The notes under the pieces are model-generated. The model was not told the DNA's origin, made no database searches, and worked only from the letters and a program-made list of their open reading frames with translations. Below are positions 42,830 to 52,357 of a stretch of 64,000 nucleotides of DNA, one piece after another. Source of the stretch: Streptomyces sp. NBC_01669 (GTDB lineage Bacteria; Actinomycetota; Actinomycetes; Streptomycetales; Streptomycetaceae); contig NZ_JAPEQG010000001.1 of NCBI RefSeq assembly GCF_026339735.1, positions 3,224,001-3,288,000 of the forward strand, read 5' to 3'. The translations under genes were made by a program, and so were the position numbers. Position 1 is the first letter of the stretch, and each line of letters starts with the position of its first letter.

Positions 42830-43009
42830 ATGTACTTCACCGACCGTGGCATCGAGGAGCTGGAGAAGCGGCGCGGCGAGGAGGAGGTCACTTTCGAGTG
42901 GCTCGCCGAGCAGCTGCGTACGTTCGTCGACCTCAATCCCGATTTCGAGGTCCCCGTCGAGCGCCTCGCCACCTGGCTGGCCCGACTGGACGACGAGGAC
43001 GAGGAATAG
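42830..43009 (+). CDS. DUF6104-like small conserved protein
   Basis: The 59-residue acidic protein starts MYFTDRGIEELEKRRGEEE and contains VTFEWLAEQLRTFVD and VPVERLATWLARLD. This matches the small DUF6104-type proteins common in Streptomyces. No function is known. Amphipathic helices rich in Glu/Arg suggest a protein-binding role. There is no clear Shine-Dalgarno sequence, so the mRNA may be leaderless or nearly so. Confidence 0.8.
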   Translation: MYFTDRGIEELEKRRGEEEVTFEWLAEQLRTFVDLNPDFEVPVERLATWLARLDDEDEE

Positions 43010-43070
43010 GGCGACGCCCCGGGGCGCGTCCGCCGGTTTCCGTCGGCCCGGAATTCCCCGTCGGCCCGGA

Positions 43071-43892
43071 TCAGCACCCGTCGGCCCGGATCCGGTCGTA
43101 CGCAAGACCGAGTGCACCGTGCACGATCAGCAGCGCTCCCGCGAACGCCCACCCTCCTCTGCGGCGCCCGATCCCCCAGGTGACGAGCGGTACCCCCGCG
43201 GCGAGCTGGGCGGTGGCGAGCGCACGCGCCTTGGGGCCTCGCAGCCACGGGCCGAGTCTGCTGTTCTCGACCGCGTCGAGTTCGATCTTCACGGCGTCGC
43301 GCCAGCCCGCCCAGGCGATCCGCTCCGTGCCCGGCCTGCTGTCGGCCGAGGCGTGCAGCCGATCGGCGGGTTCGCCGGGATCGAGGCCGGCCGGGAGGAT
43401 CAGTCCGATCCGGGTGAGCGCGGCGAGGAGGCCGCGCAGCCGGGTACGGGCGTCCGCGTCGGGATCCGGGCGGGTCAGCGTTTCGAGCCGCTGGATGTCC
43501 AGGACGGGGTCGAGGCCGAGCCGCGCGGCGAACGTACGCATCGCCTCGTCCTCACCCGCCGGAGTCCCGTCCGCCAGCCAGACGTATCCGACGGGCCGCC
43601 GGAAGCCGGACGCGAGCGTGTAGCCGGCCCGGTCGCCGTCCCACCACAGTGCGAGAACCGGCCAGATGGAGCCGACCGCGAGTGCGGTGGCCCAGCCGCC
43701 CACCACACTGTCGACCGGCTGATCCCCTTCTCCCCCGTCCTGCCAGGGCATTCCCTCCGGCACGAGGACGCTCCACCCGTCACCGGCGGGCGCGAGCAGC
43801 ATCCGCTCGCGCAGCAGATGGGCCACCGGCCGCACGGAGTCGGGTTCGGCTCGGCAGAGCAGCAGCGCACCCACGGGTGATGTCGCGTTCAT
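43071..43892 (-). CDS. Conserved hypothetical protein with C-terminal membrane segments
   Basis: This 273-residue protein is not one I can name. Its N-terminal half (LLLCRAEPDSVRPVAHLLRE, WSVLVPEGMPW) is soluble. The C-terminal 60 residues contain two hydrophobic stretches (LATAQLAAGVPLVTWGIG and WAFAGALLIVHGALGLAY). ATG 43892 is the first good start; no strong ribosome-binding site precedes it. It is divergent from the DUF4097/PadR operon and convergent with the small DUF6104-type gene. Confidence 0.75.
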   Translation of the reverse strand: MNATSPVGALLLCRAEPDSVRPVAHLLRERMLLAPAGDGWSVLVPEGMPWQDGGEGDQPVDSVVGGWATALAVGSIWPVLALWWDGDRAGYTLASGFRRPVGYVWLADGTPAGEDEAMRTFAARLGLDPVLDIQRLETLTRPDPDADARTRLRGLLAALTRIGLILPAGLDPGEPADRLHASADSRPGTERIAWAGWRDAVKIELDAVENSRLGPWLRGPKARALATAQLAAGVPLVTWGIGRRRGGWAFAGALLIVHGALGLAYDRIRADGC

Positions 43893-43961
43893 GTCCCACA
43901 CCGTAGGGCAATTTGCCCATATTTGGCGCCATTTGATCACCCCAGGTCGCCTCACCCTCCC

Positions 43962-44018
43962 TTGACTTCCCCAAGCCGCGATATATCGTGTTGCCCAAGA
44001 GACGCGATATGTTGCGTC
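43962..44018 (+). promoter_or_regulatory. Promoter and PadR operator-like sites of the DUF4097/padR operon
   Basis: TTGACT at 43962-43967 is a good -35, with the AT-rich CGCGATATATCG (43977-43988, core CGATATATCG palindromic) at the -10. A second related element, GACGC-GATATGTT-GCGTC, lies at 44001-44018. Paired GATAT-containing palindromes over the promoter fit autoregulation by the downstream PadR protein. Confidence 0.6.
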
Positions 44019-44045
44019 AGGGCGCGCTCCTGGGAGGTCAGATCC

Positions 44046-44903
44046 ATGCCTGTGTCGACGTGGGCCATCGCCGAGCCCCAGAAGCTCACCTTCGACGACC
44101 CGGTGACCGCGCTCAGCGTGCGCATCGTCAACGGCACCGTCAACGTCGTCGGCACCGAGGAGCCGACCGCGCGGCTGGAGGTCTCCGCGATCGAGGGCCC
44201 GCCGCTCAACGTGACGCAGAAGAACGGCATCCTCACGGTCGCCTACGAGGATCTGCCCTGGCACGGCTTCCTGAAGTGGTTCGACCGCAAGGGGCGGCAC
44301 CGCAGCGCAGTGGTCTCGCTCGCCGTGCCGGCCGGGTCGACGGTCGAGCTCGGCACGGTCGGCGCCGGAGCGTTGGTCTCGGGCATCCGGGGACGCACGG
44401 ACGTGCGCGGCATCACCGGCGACACCACGCTCGTCGGCCTCGCCGGCACGGTCCGCGCGGACACGGTCTCCGGCAATGTGGAGGCCCAGTCCGTCACCGG
44501 GGAGCTCCGCTTCAAGTCGGTCTCCGGCGATCTGACGGTCGTCGAGGGTGCCGGCGCAGCGGTACGGGCCGAATCGGTCAGCGGCAACATGGTGCTGGAC
44601 CTTGACCCGACCGGGAAGCCCACGGACATCCGGCTGACCACGGTCTCCGGCGAGGTCGCCATCCGGCTGCCGCACCCGGCGGACGCGACGGTCGAGGCGA
44701 ACACGGCCAGCGGCGCCGTCTCCAACGGCTTCGAGGATCTGCGGGTCGGCGGCCAGTGGGGTGCGAAGCGGATCACCGGGACGCTCGGCGCAGGCACCGG
44801 GACGCTGAGGGCCACGACCGTGTCGGGGTCGATAGCCCTGCTGCGCCGCCCACCGGCCGAGGACGATCCGTACGACGCCGAGCCGACCGGAAAGGAGCTC
44901 TGA
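44046..44903 (+). CDS. DUF4097 family beta-strand repeat protein
   Basis: The 285-residue protein consists mainly of short beta-strand repeats typical of DUF4097 (VSGNVEAQSVTGELRFKSVSG, VSGNMVLDLD, TVSGEVAIRLP), predicted to form a beta-helix-like fold. It has no signal peptide. ATG 44046 has GGGAGG 8 nt upstream. It precedes the padR gene with one nucleotide between stop and start, and the padR ribosome-binding site AAAGGAG lies inside it, so the two are co-translated. The function is unknown; such pairs are common in actinobacteria. Confidence 0.88.
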   Translation: MPVSTWAIAEPQKLTFDDPVTALSVRIVNGTVNVVGTEEPTARLEVSAIEGPPLNVTQKNGILTVAYEDLPWHGFLKWFDRKGRHRSAVVSLAVPAGSTVELGTVGAGALVSGIRGRTDVRGITGDTTLVGLAGTVRADTVSGNVEAQSVTGELRFKSVSGDLTVVEGAGAAVRAESVSGNMVLDLDPTGKPTDIRLTTVSGEVAIRLPHPADATVEANTASGAVSNGFEDLRVGGQWGAKRITGTLGAGTGTLRATTVSGSIALLRRPPAEDDPYDAEPTGKEL

Positions 44904-44904
44904 C

Positions 44905-45900
44905 ATGCCCCCCGTATTCGCCCATGGGCGGCTCCGCCTCTACCTGCTGAAACTCCTGGACGAGGCGCCCCGTCACGGCTACGAGGTGATCCGGATCCTG
45001 GAGGAACGCTTCCAAGGTCTGTACGCACCGTCAGCGGGCACCGTCTATCCGCGCCTGGCCAAGCTGGAGGCCGAAGGTCTCGTCACGCATGCCACCGAGG
45101 GCGGCCGCAAGGTCTACTCGATCACCGACGCGGGCCGCGCCGAACTGGCGGACCGCGGCGGCGAACTGGCCGATCTGGAGCTGGAGATCCGCGAGTCGGT
45201 CTCCGAACTGGCCGCCGAGATGCGGGACGACGTGCGGGGCGCGGCGGGGAAGCTGCGCAGCGAGATGCGCGCGGCAGCCGGCGAGACCCGGCAGACCTCC
45301 GCCACCGGGACCGGCGCGAAGGGCGACCGGAGCTCCCCGTTCGGTGATTTCGGCGACTTCACGGACTTCGGCGACAGCGAGGCCTGGCGCACCGCCAAGG
45401 AGGAGCTGCGCAAGGCCAAACAGGAGTGGAAGGAGCAGGCCCGCCGGGCGAAGGACGAGTCCCGCCGCGCCCGCGAGGACGCCCAGCAGGCGCGCCGCCA
45501 GGCCAAGGAGGCCCAGGAGAAGGCGCGCGAGCAGATGCAGAACGCGGCCCGGCAGGTCCAGGAGCACTTCGCCCGGGGTGACTGGCCCACCGGCGTACGG
45601 GAGGGGCTGGCCGAGATCACCGGCCGCCTGGCCGGCTACACCGGGACGAGCGGCCGGCCCCCGTACACCAGGCCCGAACCGCCGGCCGGCGATCCCGACT
45701 GGGGCAAGGAGGCGGGCACGACGGGCGACCCGGCCCGCGACCTGGACCGCCTGCTCGACCGCTTCCGGGACGACATCCGCGACGCGGCCCGCGACCGGGG
45801 TGTGACGGAGGACCAGCTGGTGGAGGCCCGCCGCCATCTGTCGACGGCGGCCGCCCGCATCGGCGCGCTCCTGCGGAAGGACGCCGACGCCAAGGAGTGA
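44905..45900 (+). CDS. PadR family regulator with long coiled-coil extension
   Basis: The 331-residue protein has an N-terminal PadR winged helix (LRLYLLKLLDEAPRHGYEVI, SAGTVYPRLAKLEAEGLV, GGRKVYSITDAGRAEL). PadR proteins are usually 100-200 residues. Here a C-terminal extension of over 200 residues includes a strongly charged coiled coil (about 170-220, rich in KEELRKAKQEWKEQARRAK-like sequence) and a Pro/Gly linker. It probably binds the GATAT palindromes upstream of its operon. A hairpin follows the stop. Confidence 0.9.
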   Translation: MPPVFAHGRLRLYLLKLLDEAPRHGYEVIRILEERFQGLYAPSAGTVYPRLAKLEAEGLVTHATEGGRKVYSITDAGRAELADRGGELADLELEIRESVSELAAEMRDDVRGAAGKLRSEMRAAAGETRQTSATGTGAKGDRSSPFGDFGDFTDFGDSEAWRTAKEELRKAKQEWKEQARRAKDESRRAREDAQQARRQAKEAQEKAREQMQNAARQVQEHFARGDWPTGVREGLAEITGRLAGYTGTSGRPPYTRPEPPAGDPDWGKEAGTTGDPARDLDRLLDRFRDDIRDAARDRGVTEDQLVEARRHLSTAAARIGALLRKDADAKE

Positions 45901-45903
45901 GCA

Positions 45904-45928
45904 GGGCCGGGGGCATGCCCCCCGGCCC
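45904..45928. terminator. Bidirectional terminator between padR and the Clp-N gene
   Basis: A 10-bp stem (GGGCCGGGGG with CCCCCGGCCC) and 5-nt loop starts 4 nt after the padR stop and lies 14 nt from the convergent stop. Confidence 0.7.
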
Positions 45929-45941
45929 GTCCACCACATTC

Positions 45942-46523
45942 CTACCCCGCCGTCGCCTGTCCCTCGGCTCCCCCGGCGCCCTCCCCGTACAGCGCCCGCG
46001 TGACCGCCTCGTGCGTCGCCCCGTGTTCCGTCAGCACATCGGCGACCACACCGGGTGTGACGGTGAACGCCAGCAGGATGTGTTCCTCGCCGATGAACCG
46101 GTCACCGCGCCCCACCGCCACTCGCAGGGACTTCTCCAGAATGGTCTTTGCACCCCGGGCGAAGGCAGGCCGCCCGGACCGTCCGCGGCGGCCCTTCCGG
46201 TCCGCGGCCAGGGCGCCCTCGCCGTGGGCGTCCTCGATCCGGGTGACGATCTCCGTCACATCGATGCCGATGTCGGCGAGTGCGTCCGTGTCGGCCTTGG
46301 TCAGCCCGCCTCGCCGACGGGCCTCGGCAAGCGCCGCCTCCACCGAGGCGCGACGGTCGGTCAGTCCGAGGGCCGCGACGGCGAAGGCGGCCCGGTTGCC
46401 CTGCTGGTCGAGCAGGGCGAGCAGCATGTGCTCCTCGGTGACGGAATCGGAACCGGTCTTCCTGGCCTGGTCCACGGCGCCGGTCACGACGGCGCGGGCA
46501 CCGCTGGTGAATCGCTCGAACAT
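45942..46523 (-). CDS. Stand-alone Clp N-terminal domain protein
   Basis: The 193-residue protein has two Clp-N repeat motifs (FERFTSGARAVVTGAVDQA with EEHMLLALLDQ, and FARGAKTILEKSL with EEHILLAFT) and no ATPase domain. Mycobacterial ClpC2 has a comparable stand-alone Clp-N layout and captures Clp-targeting compounds. A decoy, adaptor or substrate-buffering role is therefore possible here. ATG 46523 has GGGAGG 5 nt upstream and shares its first base with the stop of the small HTH gene before it, so the two are coupled. Confidence 0.88.
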   Translation of the reverse strand: MFERFTSGARAVVTGAVDQARKTGSDSVTEEHMLLALLDQQGNRAAFAVAALGLTDRRASVEAALAEARRRGGLTKADTDALADIGIDVTEIVTRIEDAHGEGALAADRKGRRGRSGRPAFARGAKTILEKSLRVAVGRGDRFIGEEHILLAFTVTPGVVADVLTEHGATHEAVTRALYGEGAGGAEGQATAG

Positions 46524-46732
46524 CAATGCCTCCCGTACTTCTTGTGGACGGCCTGTCGGCTGACGCCCAGTTCGGCCGCGATCTCCTGCCACGACCAGCC
46601 CTGGACGCGGGCGCTTCTGACTTGTACGGCTTCGAGCTGCTCCAGCAGCCGCCGGAGGGCGGCGACGGCGCGCAACCCGACGCGCGGGTCGCGGTCGCCG
46701 GCGCGTGCGGCGAGATCCGTTGCTTCGGTCAT
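46523..46732 (-). CDS. Small helix-turn-helix regulator
   Basis: The 69-residue protein is Ala/Arg-rich, with a C-terminal helix-turn-helix WSWQEIAAELGVSRQAVHKKYG. It forms a two-gene operon with the Clp-N protein. Tandem palindromes overlap its promoter, which makes autoregulation likely. The predicted transcription start coincides with the ATG at 46732, so the mRNA is probably leaderless. Confidence 0.85.
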   Translation of the reverse strand: MTEATDLAARAGDRDPRVGLRAVAALRRLLEQLEAVQVRSARVQGWSWQEIAAELGVSRQAVHKKYGRH

Positions 46733-46734
46733 GA

Positions 46735-46779
46735 TGTCAACTTACGTTGACATGGAGCTCGTGTCAACCACGGTTGACG
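46735..46779 (-). promoter_or_regulatory. Promoter with two tandem TGTCAAC-N4-GTTGACA operators
   Basis: Site 1 (46735-46752) is a perfect 7-bp inverted repeat. Site 2 (46762-46779) has the same form with one mismatch. Their centres are 27 bp apart. On the minus strand TTGACA (46767-46762), a 17-nt spacer and TAAGTT (46744-46739) form a near-ideal promoter that overlaps both sites. The transcript would begin about at the ATG 46732. Confidence 0.75.
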
Positions 46780-47041
46780 CGAGCCTCATCGGACTGCGCC
46801 ACCGTGACAGCCCGCACGCTCCCCCGCAGACCTCCCTCCGCACCTCACCTCGCGCCTGCGCACCGCGGCGCCCGTCGACCGGTCAACGGGGACGCGCCAC
46901 CGGCGCGCCGACGGCAGGAGCGGGACAGCAGAAGTGCGGGGTGCACACAGGTGAGCGAAGCGGGCGTCGACGGCCGGTCGCCGAGCGGCATGCCTGGAGC
47001 CGGTGCGGGGGCGGTGCGGCGAGGCGCGTCCGCGCCGGGTC

Positions 47042-47410
47042 GGGGCGGGGCGGGCGGAGGACGGGCTCGCGTTCACCCCGCACCCCGGCGGATGGTTCTC
47101 CGTGTACGTCGAGCCCGCCGCCCCGCGCGCCTTCACCCGTCTGTACGAGGACCCCAGCCTGCAACGCGCACCGGCCGGCCTGTGGCGGGTCGTCACCGAG
47201 AAGATGCAGGACCGGGCCGCCACCAACAACCGCTCGATGCAGGTCGCCACGGTTCGCCGGGCCCTCGACGCTCCGCGCAGGGCGAGGGCCCGGCCGTGCT
47301 CGTCGGCCGGCCGCGGAATGCCATGCGGCTGCGGATCCCCGGCCGGGAGCGTGTCGGCGGCGGGGGAGAGGAACCCGCCGCCGACACGGACGAAGCGACA
47401 ACTGCCGCCA
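47042..47410 (+). pseudogene. Frameshifted coding remnant of unknown family
   Basis: One frame (47042 to about 47275) reads GLAFTPHPGGWFSVYVEP, later LWRVVTEKMQDRAATNNRSM, with strong G/C bias at third positions. The bias then moves to another frame, which reads EGPAVLVGRPRNAMRLRIPG to about 47410. The two pieces look like consecutive parts of one protein split by a frameshift near 47275. I do not recognise the family. No start with a ribosome-binding site is visible. From 46780 to 47041 I see nothing further. Confidence 0.45.
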
Positions 47411-47438
47411 TGCGGCTCCGACCGTACGCATGGCGGCA
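47403..47438 (-). terminator. Hairpin terminator of the MDR oxidoreductase gene
   Basis: A perfect 12-bp stem (TGCCGCCATGCG with CGCATGGCGGCA) with 12-nt loop lies about 53 nt beyond the minus-strand stop. Confidence 0.65.
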
Positions 47439-47491
47439 GATCTCAGCAGCAGACCCGACGGGTCATCACCGCTACGTCGGAGAGAAGCACC

Positions 47492-48457
47492 TCAGGATGT
47501 GGTGAGTACGATCTTTCCGAACTGGTCGCCCGAGGCGAGCCGCTCGAACCCCTCGCGGGCACGGTCCAGCGGCAGTACCTCGTCGATGACAGGCCGCACT
47601 CCGGTCGTCGCACAGAACGCCAGCAGGTCCTCCAGCTCGTCCTTGGACCCCATCGTCGAACCGACGACCTTCAGCTCCAGGAAGAAGATCCGGGTCAGCT
47701 CGGCGTGCGAGGGCCGGTCGCCGCTGGTCGCGCCGGAGATGACCAGGGTGCCACCGGGGCGCAGCGACTTCACCGAGTGGGACCAGGTGGCCGCGCCGAC
47801 CGTCTCGATGACGGCATCGACGCGCTGCGGCAGCCTTGCGCAGGGCTCGTACGCCTCGATCGCCCCGAGCTCGACAGCCCTCTTGCGCTTGGCCTCGTCG
47901 CGGCTGGTGGCGTAGATCCGCAGCCCGGCAGCCTTGCCGAGGACGATCGCGGCGGTCGCGACACCACCGCCCGCGCCCTGGACGAGGACGGAGTCACCGG
48001 GCCGTACTCCGGCATTGGTGAAGAGCATCCGGTACGCGGTGAGCCAGGCGGTCGGCAGACAGGCGGCCTGCTCGAACGTGAGCTCCTTCGGCTTGGGCAG
48101 CACATTCCAGCTGGGGACGGTGACCTGTTCGGCGAAGGTGCCCTGGTAGCGCTCGGTGAGGATGGACCGCGGCTCGTTCGGGCCGACGCCGTGCCCGGTC
48201 TGGCCGATGACGGAGTGCAGGACGACCTCGTTGCCGTCCTCGTCGATCCCGGCTGCGTCGCAGCCGAGGATCATCGGCAGCTTGTCCTCGGCGAGGCCGA
48301 CGCCACGGAGCGACCAGAGGTCGTGATGGTTGAGGGAAGCTGCCCGGACATTGACGGTGGTCCAGCCGGGGCGCGCCTCGGGGGCGGGGCGCTCGCCCAG
48401 CTCGAGGCCGGTGAGGGGCTGGTCGCGGTCGATGCGGGCTGCGTAGGCGGCGAACAT
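47492..48457 (-). CDS. MDR-family NAD(P)H-dependent oxidoreductase (quinone reductase-like)
   Basis: The 321-residue protein has a GroES-like N-terminal domain (VRAASLNHHDLWSLRG, MILGCDAAG) and a Rossmann domain (VLVQGAGGGVATAAIVLG). The catalytic zinc ligands of alcohol dehydrogenases are not apparent, which suits a quinone- or crotonyl-reductase-type enzyme. The C-terminus FGKIVLTTS is typical. ATG 48457 has no good ribosome-binding site; TAGTGT ends 7 nt upstream of the ATG and could be the -10 of a leaderless transcript. The substrate is unknown. Confidence 0.88.
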   Translation of the reverse strand: MFAAYAARIDRDQPLTGLELGERPAPEARPGWTTVNVRAASLNHHDLWSLRGVGLAEDKLPMILGCDAAGIDEDGNEVVLHSVIGQTGHGVGPNEPRSILTERYQGTFAEQVTVPSWNVLPKPKELTFEQAACLPTAWLTAYRMLFTNAGVRPGDSVLVQGAGGGVATAAIVLGKAAGLRIYATSRDEAKRKRAVELGAIEAYEPCARLPQRVDAVIETVGAATWSHSVKSLRPGGTLVISGATSGDRPSHAELTRIFFLELKVVGSTMGSKDELEDLLAFCATTGVRPVIDEVLPLDRAREGFERLASGDQFGKIVLTTS

Positions 48458-48603
48458 GGCCCTGACACTAGGCGCGGGGCGGGTGCGACGGAACCGGCGG
48501 AGGGTGTGACGTGGCCCGCGTGGCCGTACCCAGGGCGCGGGGCATGATTCCGCCTCGCCTGCGTTCGAGGCGTGGGGGCCGGGGCCGAGCCCCGGTTCGG
48601 GAA

Positions 48604-48659
48604 GGGGCGGGGCGGGGGCGGAGGTCCGCCGCAGGCGTCCCGCACCCCCACCCCGCCCC
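48604..48659 (-). terminator. Long GC hairpin after the malic enzyme gene
   Basis: A 15-bp stem with one mismatch (GGGGCGGGGCGGGGG with CCCCCACCCCGCCCC) lies 10 nt past the minus-strand stop. Confidence 0.6.
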
Positions 48660-48668
48660 CGGCTCACC

Positions 48669-49892
<1,224 letters not shown>

Positions 49893-50415
49893 GGTGTTGA
49901 CCCCTTAAGTCTTCATTGTCTGAGGGTGGCCACTCCTGGTTGAGGAGGGGTGGGCGGGCACCGCCTACGTTCCCTGCACTGGGCGGTTGGCCCGCTCCGA
50001 CAGGGGGAGGTACGTACGCGCGGGCGCGCCGCACACGCGCCCTGAGCCCCGGATGAGGGGTGTAAAGGTCTTTCTTACCGGACAGACCGCATCCCGGACG
50101 AGTCCAAACCGACGCGGTGACGTGCCTCATAGTCGAATACCTGGACAAGTCGACTAATCGACCAAATATCCGTCCACCAGTCGAGACGCGCCGGAGATTC
50201 TCCGGCCGGAAGAAGGAAACCCCATAGAAGGTCCGGCCTTGTGTACCGGCCTGTTGAGGTTCGGGGATCGCCCGTTACCCGATTTTGACATGACTGGCCC
50301 CCTGATTGGGCTAGTCCGAATGGCAAGATGCCGTAATCACACGAGGCGGCGACATCCGACGATGTGTGCCATACCGCCTGGCAACTCCACCCTCACCTGC
50401 CGGAGGAACCCGATC
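49893..50415. promoter_or_regulatory. Long divergent intergenic region (malic enzyme / glutamate-type ABC operon)
   Basis: No coding frame with bias is present. A 7-bp inverted repeat TAGTCGA-N13-TCGACTA lies at 50130-50156 and could be an operator for the malic enzyme gene. A TTGACA hexamer at 50285-50290 faces the ABC operon; the nearest TAG-type -10 (TAGTCC, 50312) has a 21-nt spacer, too long for a standard promoter. CGGAGGA just before 50416 is the ribosome-binding site of the first ABC gene. Confidence 0.4.
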
Positions 50416-51378
50416 ATGACCGCACGCACCACCCGTCGTACGACCGCGAAGTCCCGGATTGCAGCGGTCTGCGCCATCGCGGTCGCCGGCACCATGCTGC
50501 TGACCGCTTGTGGCGACCAGACCAAGGGCGGAACGAAGGCCTCCGAGTCGACGAAGAGCTCTTCCGGGGCGTCCTCCCCCGCCGACCTCCTGCCGCAGGA
50601 CATCAAGGCCAAGGGCGTCATCACGGTCGGCTCGGACATCGCGTACCCGCCGGTCGAGTTCAAGGACAAGTCCGGCAAGGTCGTCGGCATCGACCCCGAC
50701 CTCGGTGCCGCGCTGGGCAAGGAGCTCGGTGTGCGCTTCGAGTTCGAGAACGGCACGTTCGACACGCTGATCTCGGGCCTGCGCGCCAAGCGCTACCAGC
50801 TGGCGATGTCGGCCATGACCGACACCAAGGACCGCCAGGAAGGCATCGACTCCGAGACGAAGAAGAAGGTCGGCGAGGGCGTCGACTTCGTCGACTACTT
50901 CGCCGCCGGTGTCTCGATCTACACCAAGAAGGGTGACGACAAGGGCATCAAGACCTGGTCCGACCTCTGCGGCAAGAAGATCGCCGTGCAGCGCGGCACC
51001 GTCTCGCACGACCTCGCCAAGGCCGAGTCCAAGAAGTGCACGGGCGGCAAGACGATCGCGATCGAGTCGTACGACACGGACCTGGAGGCCCAGACCCGGC
51101 TGCGCAGCGGTGGCGTCGACGCCGTCTCCTCCGACTTCCCGGTGGCCGCGTACGCGGTGAAGACCTCGGGTGGCGGCAAGGACTTCCAGATCGTCGGCGA
51201 GCAGGTCGAAGCCGCTCCGTACGGCATCGCCATCGCCAAGGGCAACGACCAGCTCACCAAGGCCGTCCAGGCGGCCCTGGACGCGCTCATCAAGAACGGC
51301 GAGTACGGAAAGATCATCGCGAAGTGGGGCGTGGAGGCCGGCGCGGTCACCGAGGCCAAGATCAACGGCGGATCCTGA
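50416..51378 (+). CDS. Glutamate-type ABC transporter substrate-binding lipoprotein
   Basis: The 320-residue lipoprotein starts at ATG 50416 with GGAGGA 8 nt upstream. The lipobox LLTAC places the lipidated Cys at residue 32. The mature part is a type-2 periplasmic-binding fold (VGSDIAYPPVEFKDKSG, GTFDTLISGLRAKRYQLAMS, AVQRGTVSHDL) close to GluB/polar amino-acid binding proteins. It captures the amino acid for the permease and ATPase encoded next. It is the first gene of a three-gene operon. Confidence 0.93.
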   Translation: MTARTTRRTTAKSRIAAVCAIAVAGTMLLTACGDQTKGGTKASESTKSSSGASSPADLLPQDIKAKGVITVGSDIAYPPVEFKDKSGKVVGIDPDLGAALGKELGVRFEFENGTFDTLISGLRAKRYQLAMSAMTDTKDRQEGIDSETKKKVGEGVDFVDYFAAGVSIYTKKGDDKGIKTWSDLCGKKIAVQRGTVSHDLAKAESKKCTGGKTIAIESYDTDLEAQTRLRSGGVDAVSSDFPVAAYAVKTSGGGKDFQIVGEQVEAAPYGIAIAKGNDQLTKAVQAALDALIKNGEYGKIIAKWGVEAGAVTEAKINGGS

Positions 51379-51406
51379 CCGGGCACCGTGCTGAAAGGCT
51401 TCACCT

Positions 51407-52357
51407 GTGACTGACATCGAGAAGACGGGCCCGGCCGATGAGCCGCCCGTCCCCCCCACCCCGTCGGCCGGACCGGAGGCGATCAAGGCCATCCCGGTCC
51501 GGCACTACGGCCGGTACGTCTCGGCGGTCATCGCCATCGCCGCACTGGTCGCGATCATCTACGCCTTCTCCCAGGGCAAGATCAACTGGGGCGCCATCCC
51601 CGACTACTTCTTCGACAACCGGATCATCAAGGGCGTCGGCCAGACCCTGCTGCTGACCGCACTGTCGATGGTCATCGGCATCGTGGGCGGCATCCTGCTC
51701 GCGGTGATGCGGCTCTCCAAGAACCCGGTGACCTCGTCCATCGCGTGGTTCTACATCTGGTTCTTCCGCGGCACCCCGGTCCTGGTACAGCTGTTCGTCT
51801 GGTTCAACCTGGGTCTGGTCTTCGAGTACATCAACCTCGGGCCGATCTACAAGGACTACTGGTCGAGCTTCATGACGCCGCTGCTGACGGCGCTGCTCGG
51901 CCTGGGCCTCAACGAGGCCGCCTACATGGCGGAGATCTGCCGCGCCGGTCTGCTCTCGGTCGACGAGGGCCAGACGGAGGCGTCGCACGCGCTGGGCATG
52001 AGCCACGGCAAGACGCTGCGGCGCATCGTGATCCCGCAGGCGATGCGGGTGATCGTGCCGCCGACGGGCAACGAAGTCATCAACATGCTGAAGACGACGT
52101 CGCTCGTGTCCGCGGTGCAGTTCACCGAACTGTTCCGGTACGCCCAGGACATCGGATCGTCGTCCGGAGCCCCGGTGGAGATGTACTTCCTCGCCGCGGC
52201 CTGGTACCTGATCATGACGTCGGTGCTGACCGTGGGCCAGTTCTACCTGGAGCGGTACTACGCGCGCGGTTCGAGCCGCAGCCTGCCGCCGACCCCCATG
52301 CAGAAGATCCGGGCCAACCTGCTGTCCCTGGGACGCCCGTCGGGAGGCATGGCATGA
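51407..52357 (+). CDS. Amino-acid ABC transporter permease
   Basis: The 316-residue membrane protein has five or six helices and the binding-protein-dependent transport signature ([20 protein letters not shown], then the EAA-loop continuing [20 protein letters not shown]). The soluble N-terminal 35 residues are Pro-rich. It starts at GTG 51407, 28 nt after the binding-protein stop. It is the only permease in the operon, so it probably forms a homodimer. It overlaps the ATPase gene by 4 nt. Confidence 0.93.
   Translation: MTDIEKTGPADEPPVPPTPSAGPEAIKAIPVRHYGRYVSAVIAIAALVAIIYAFSQGKINWGAIPDYFFDNRIIKGVGQTLLLTALSMVIGIVGGILLAVMRLSKNPVTSSIAWFYIWFFRGTPVLVQLFVWFNLGLVFEYINLGPIYKDYWSSFMTPLLTALLGLGLNEAAYMAEICRAGLLSVDEGQTEASHALGMSHGKTLRRIVIPQAMRVIVPPTGNEVINMLKTTSLVSAVQFTELFRYAQDIGSSSGAPVEMYFLAAAWYLIMTSVLTVGQFYLERYYARGSSRSLPPTPMQKIRANLLSLGRPSGGMA

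Noticed and set aside
50285..50317. TTGACA...TAGTCC promoter for the glutamate-type ABC operon
   Set aside because: The spacer is 21 nt, too long for a standard vegetative promoter, so it is mentioned only in the intergenic entry.
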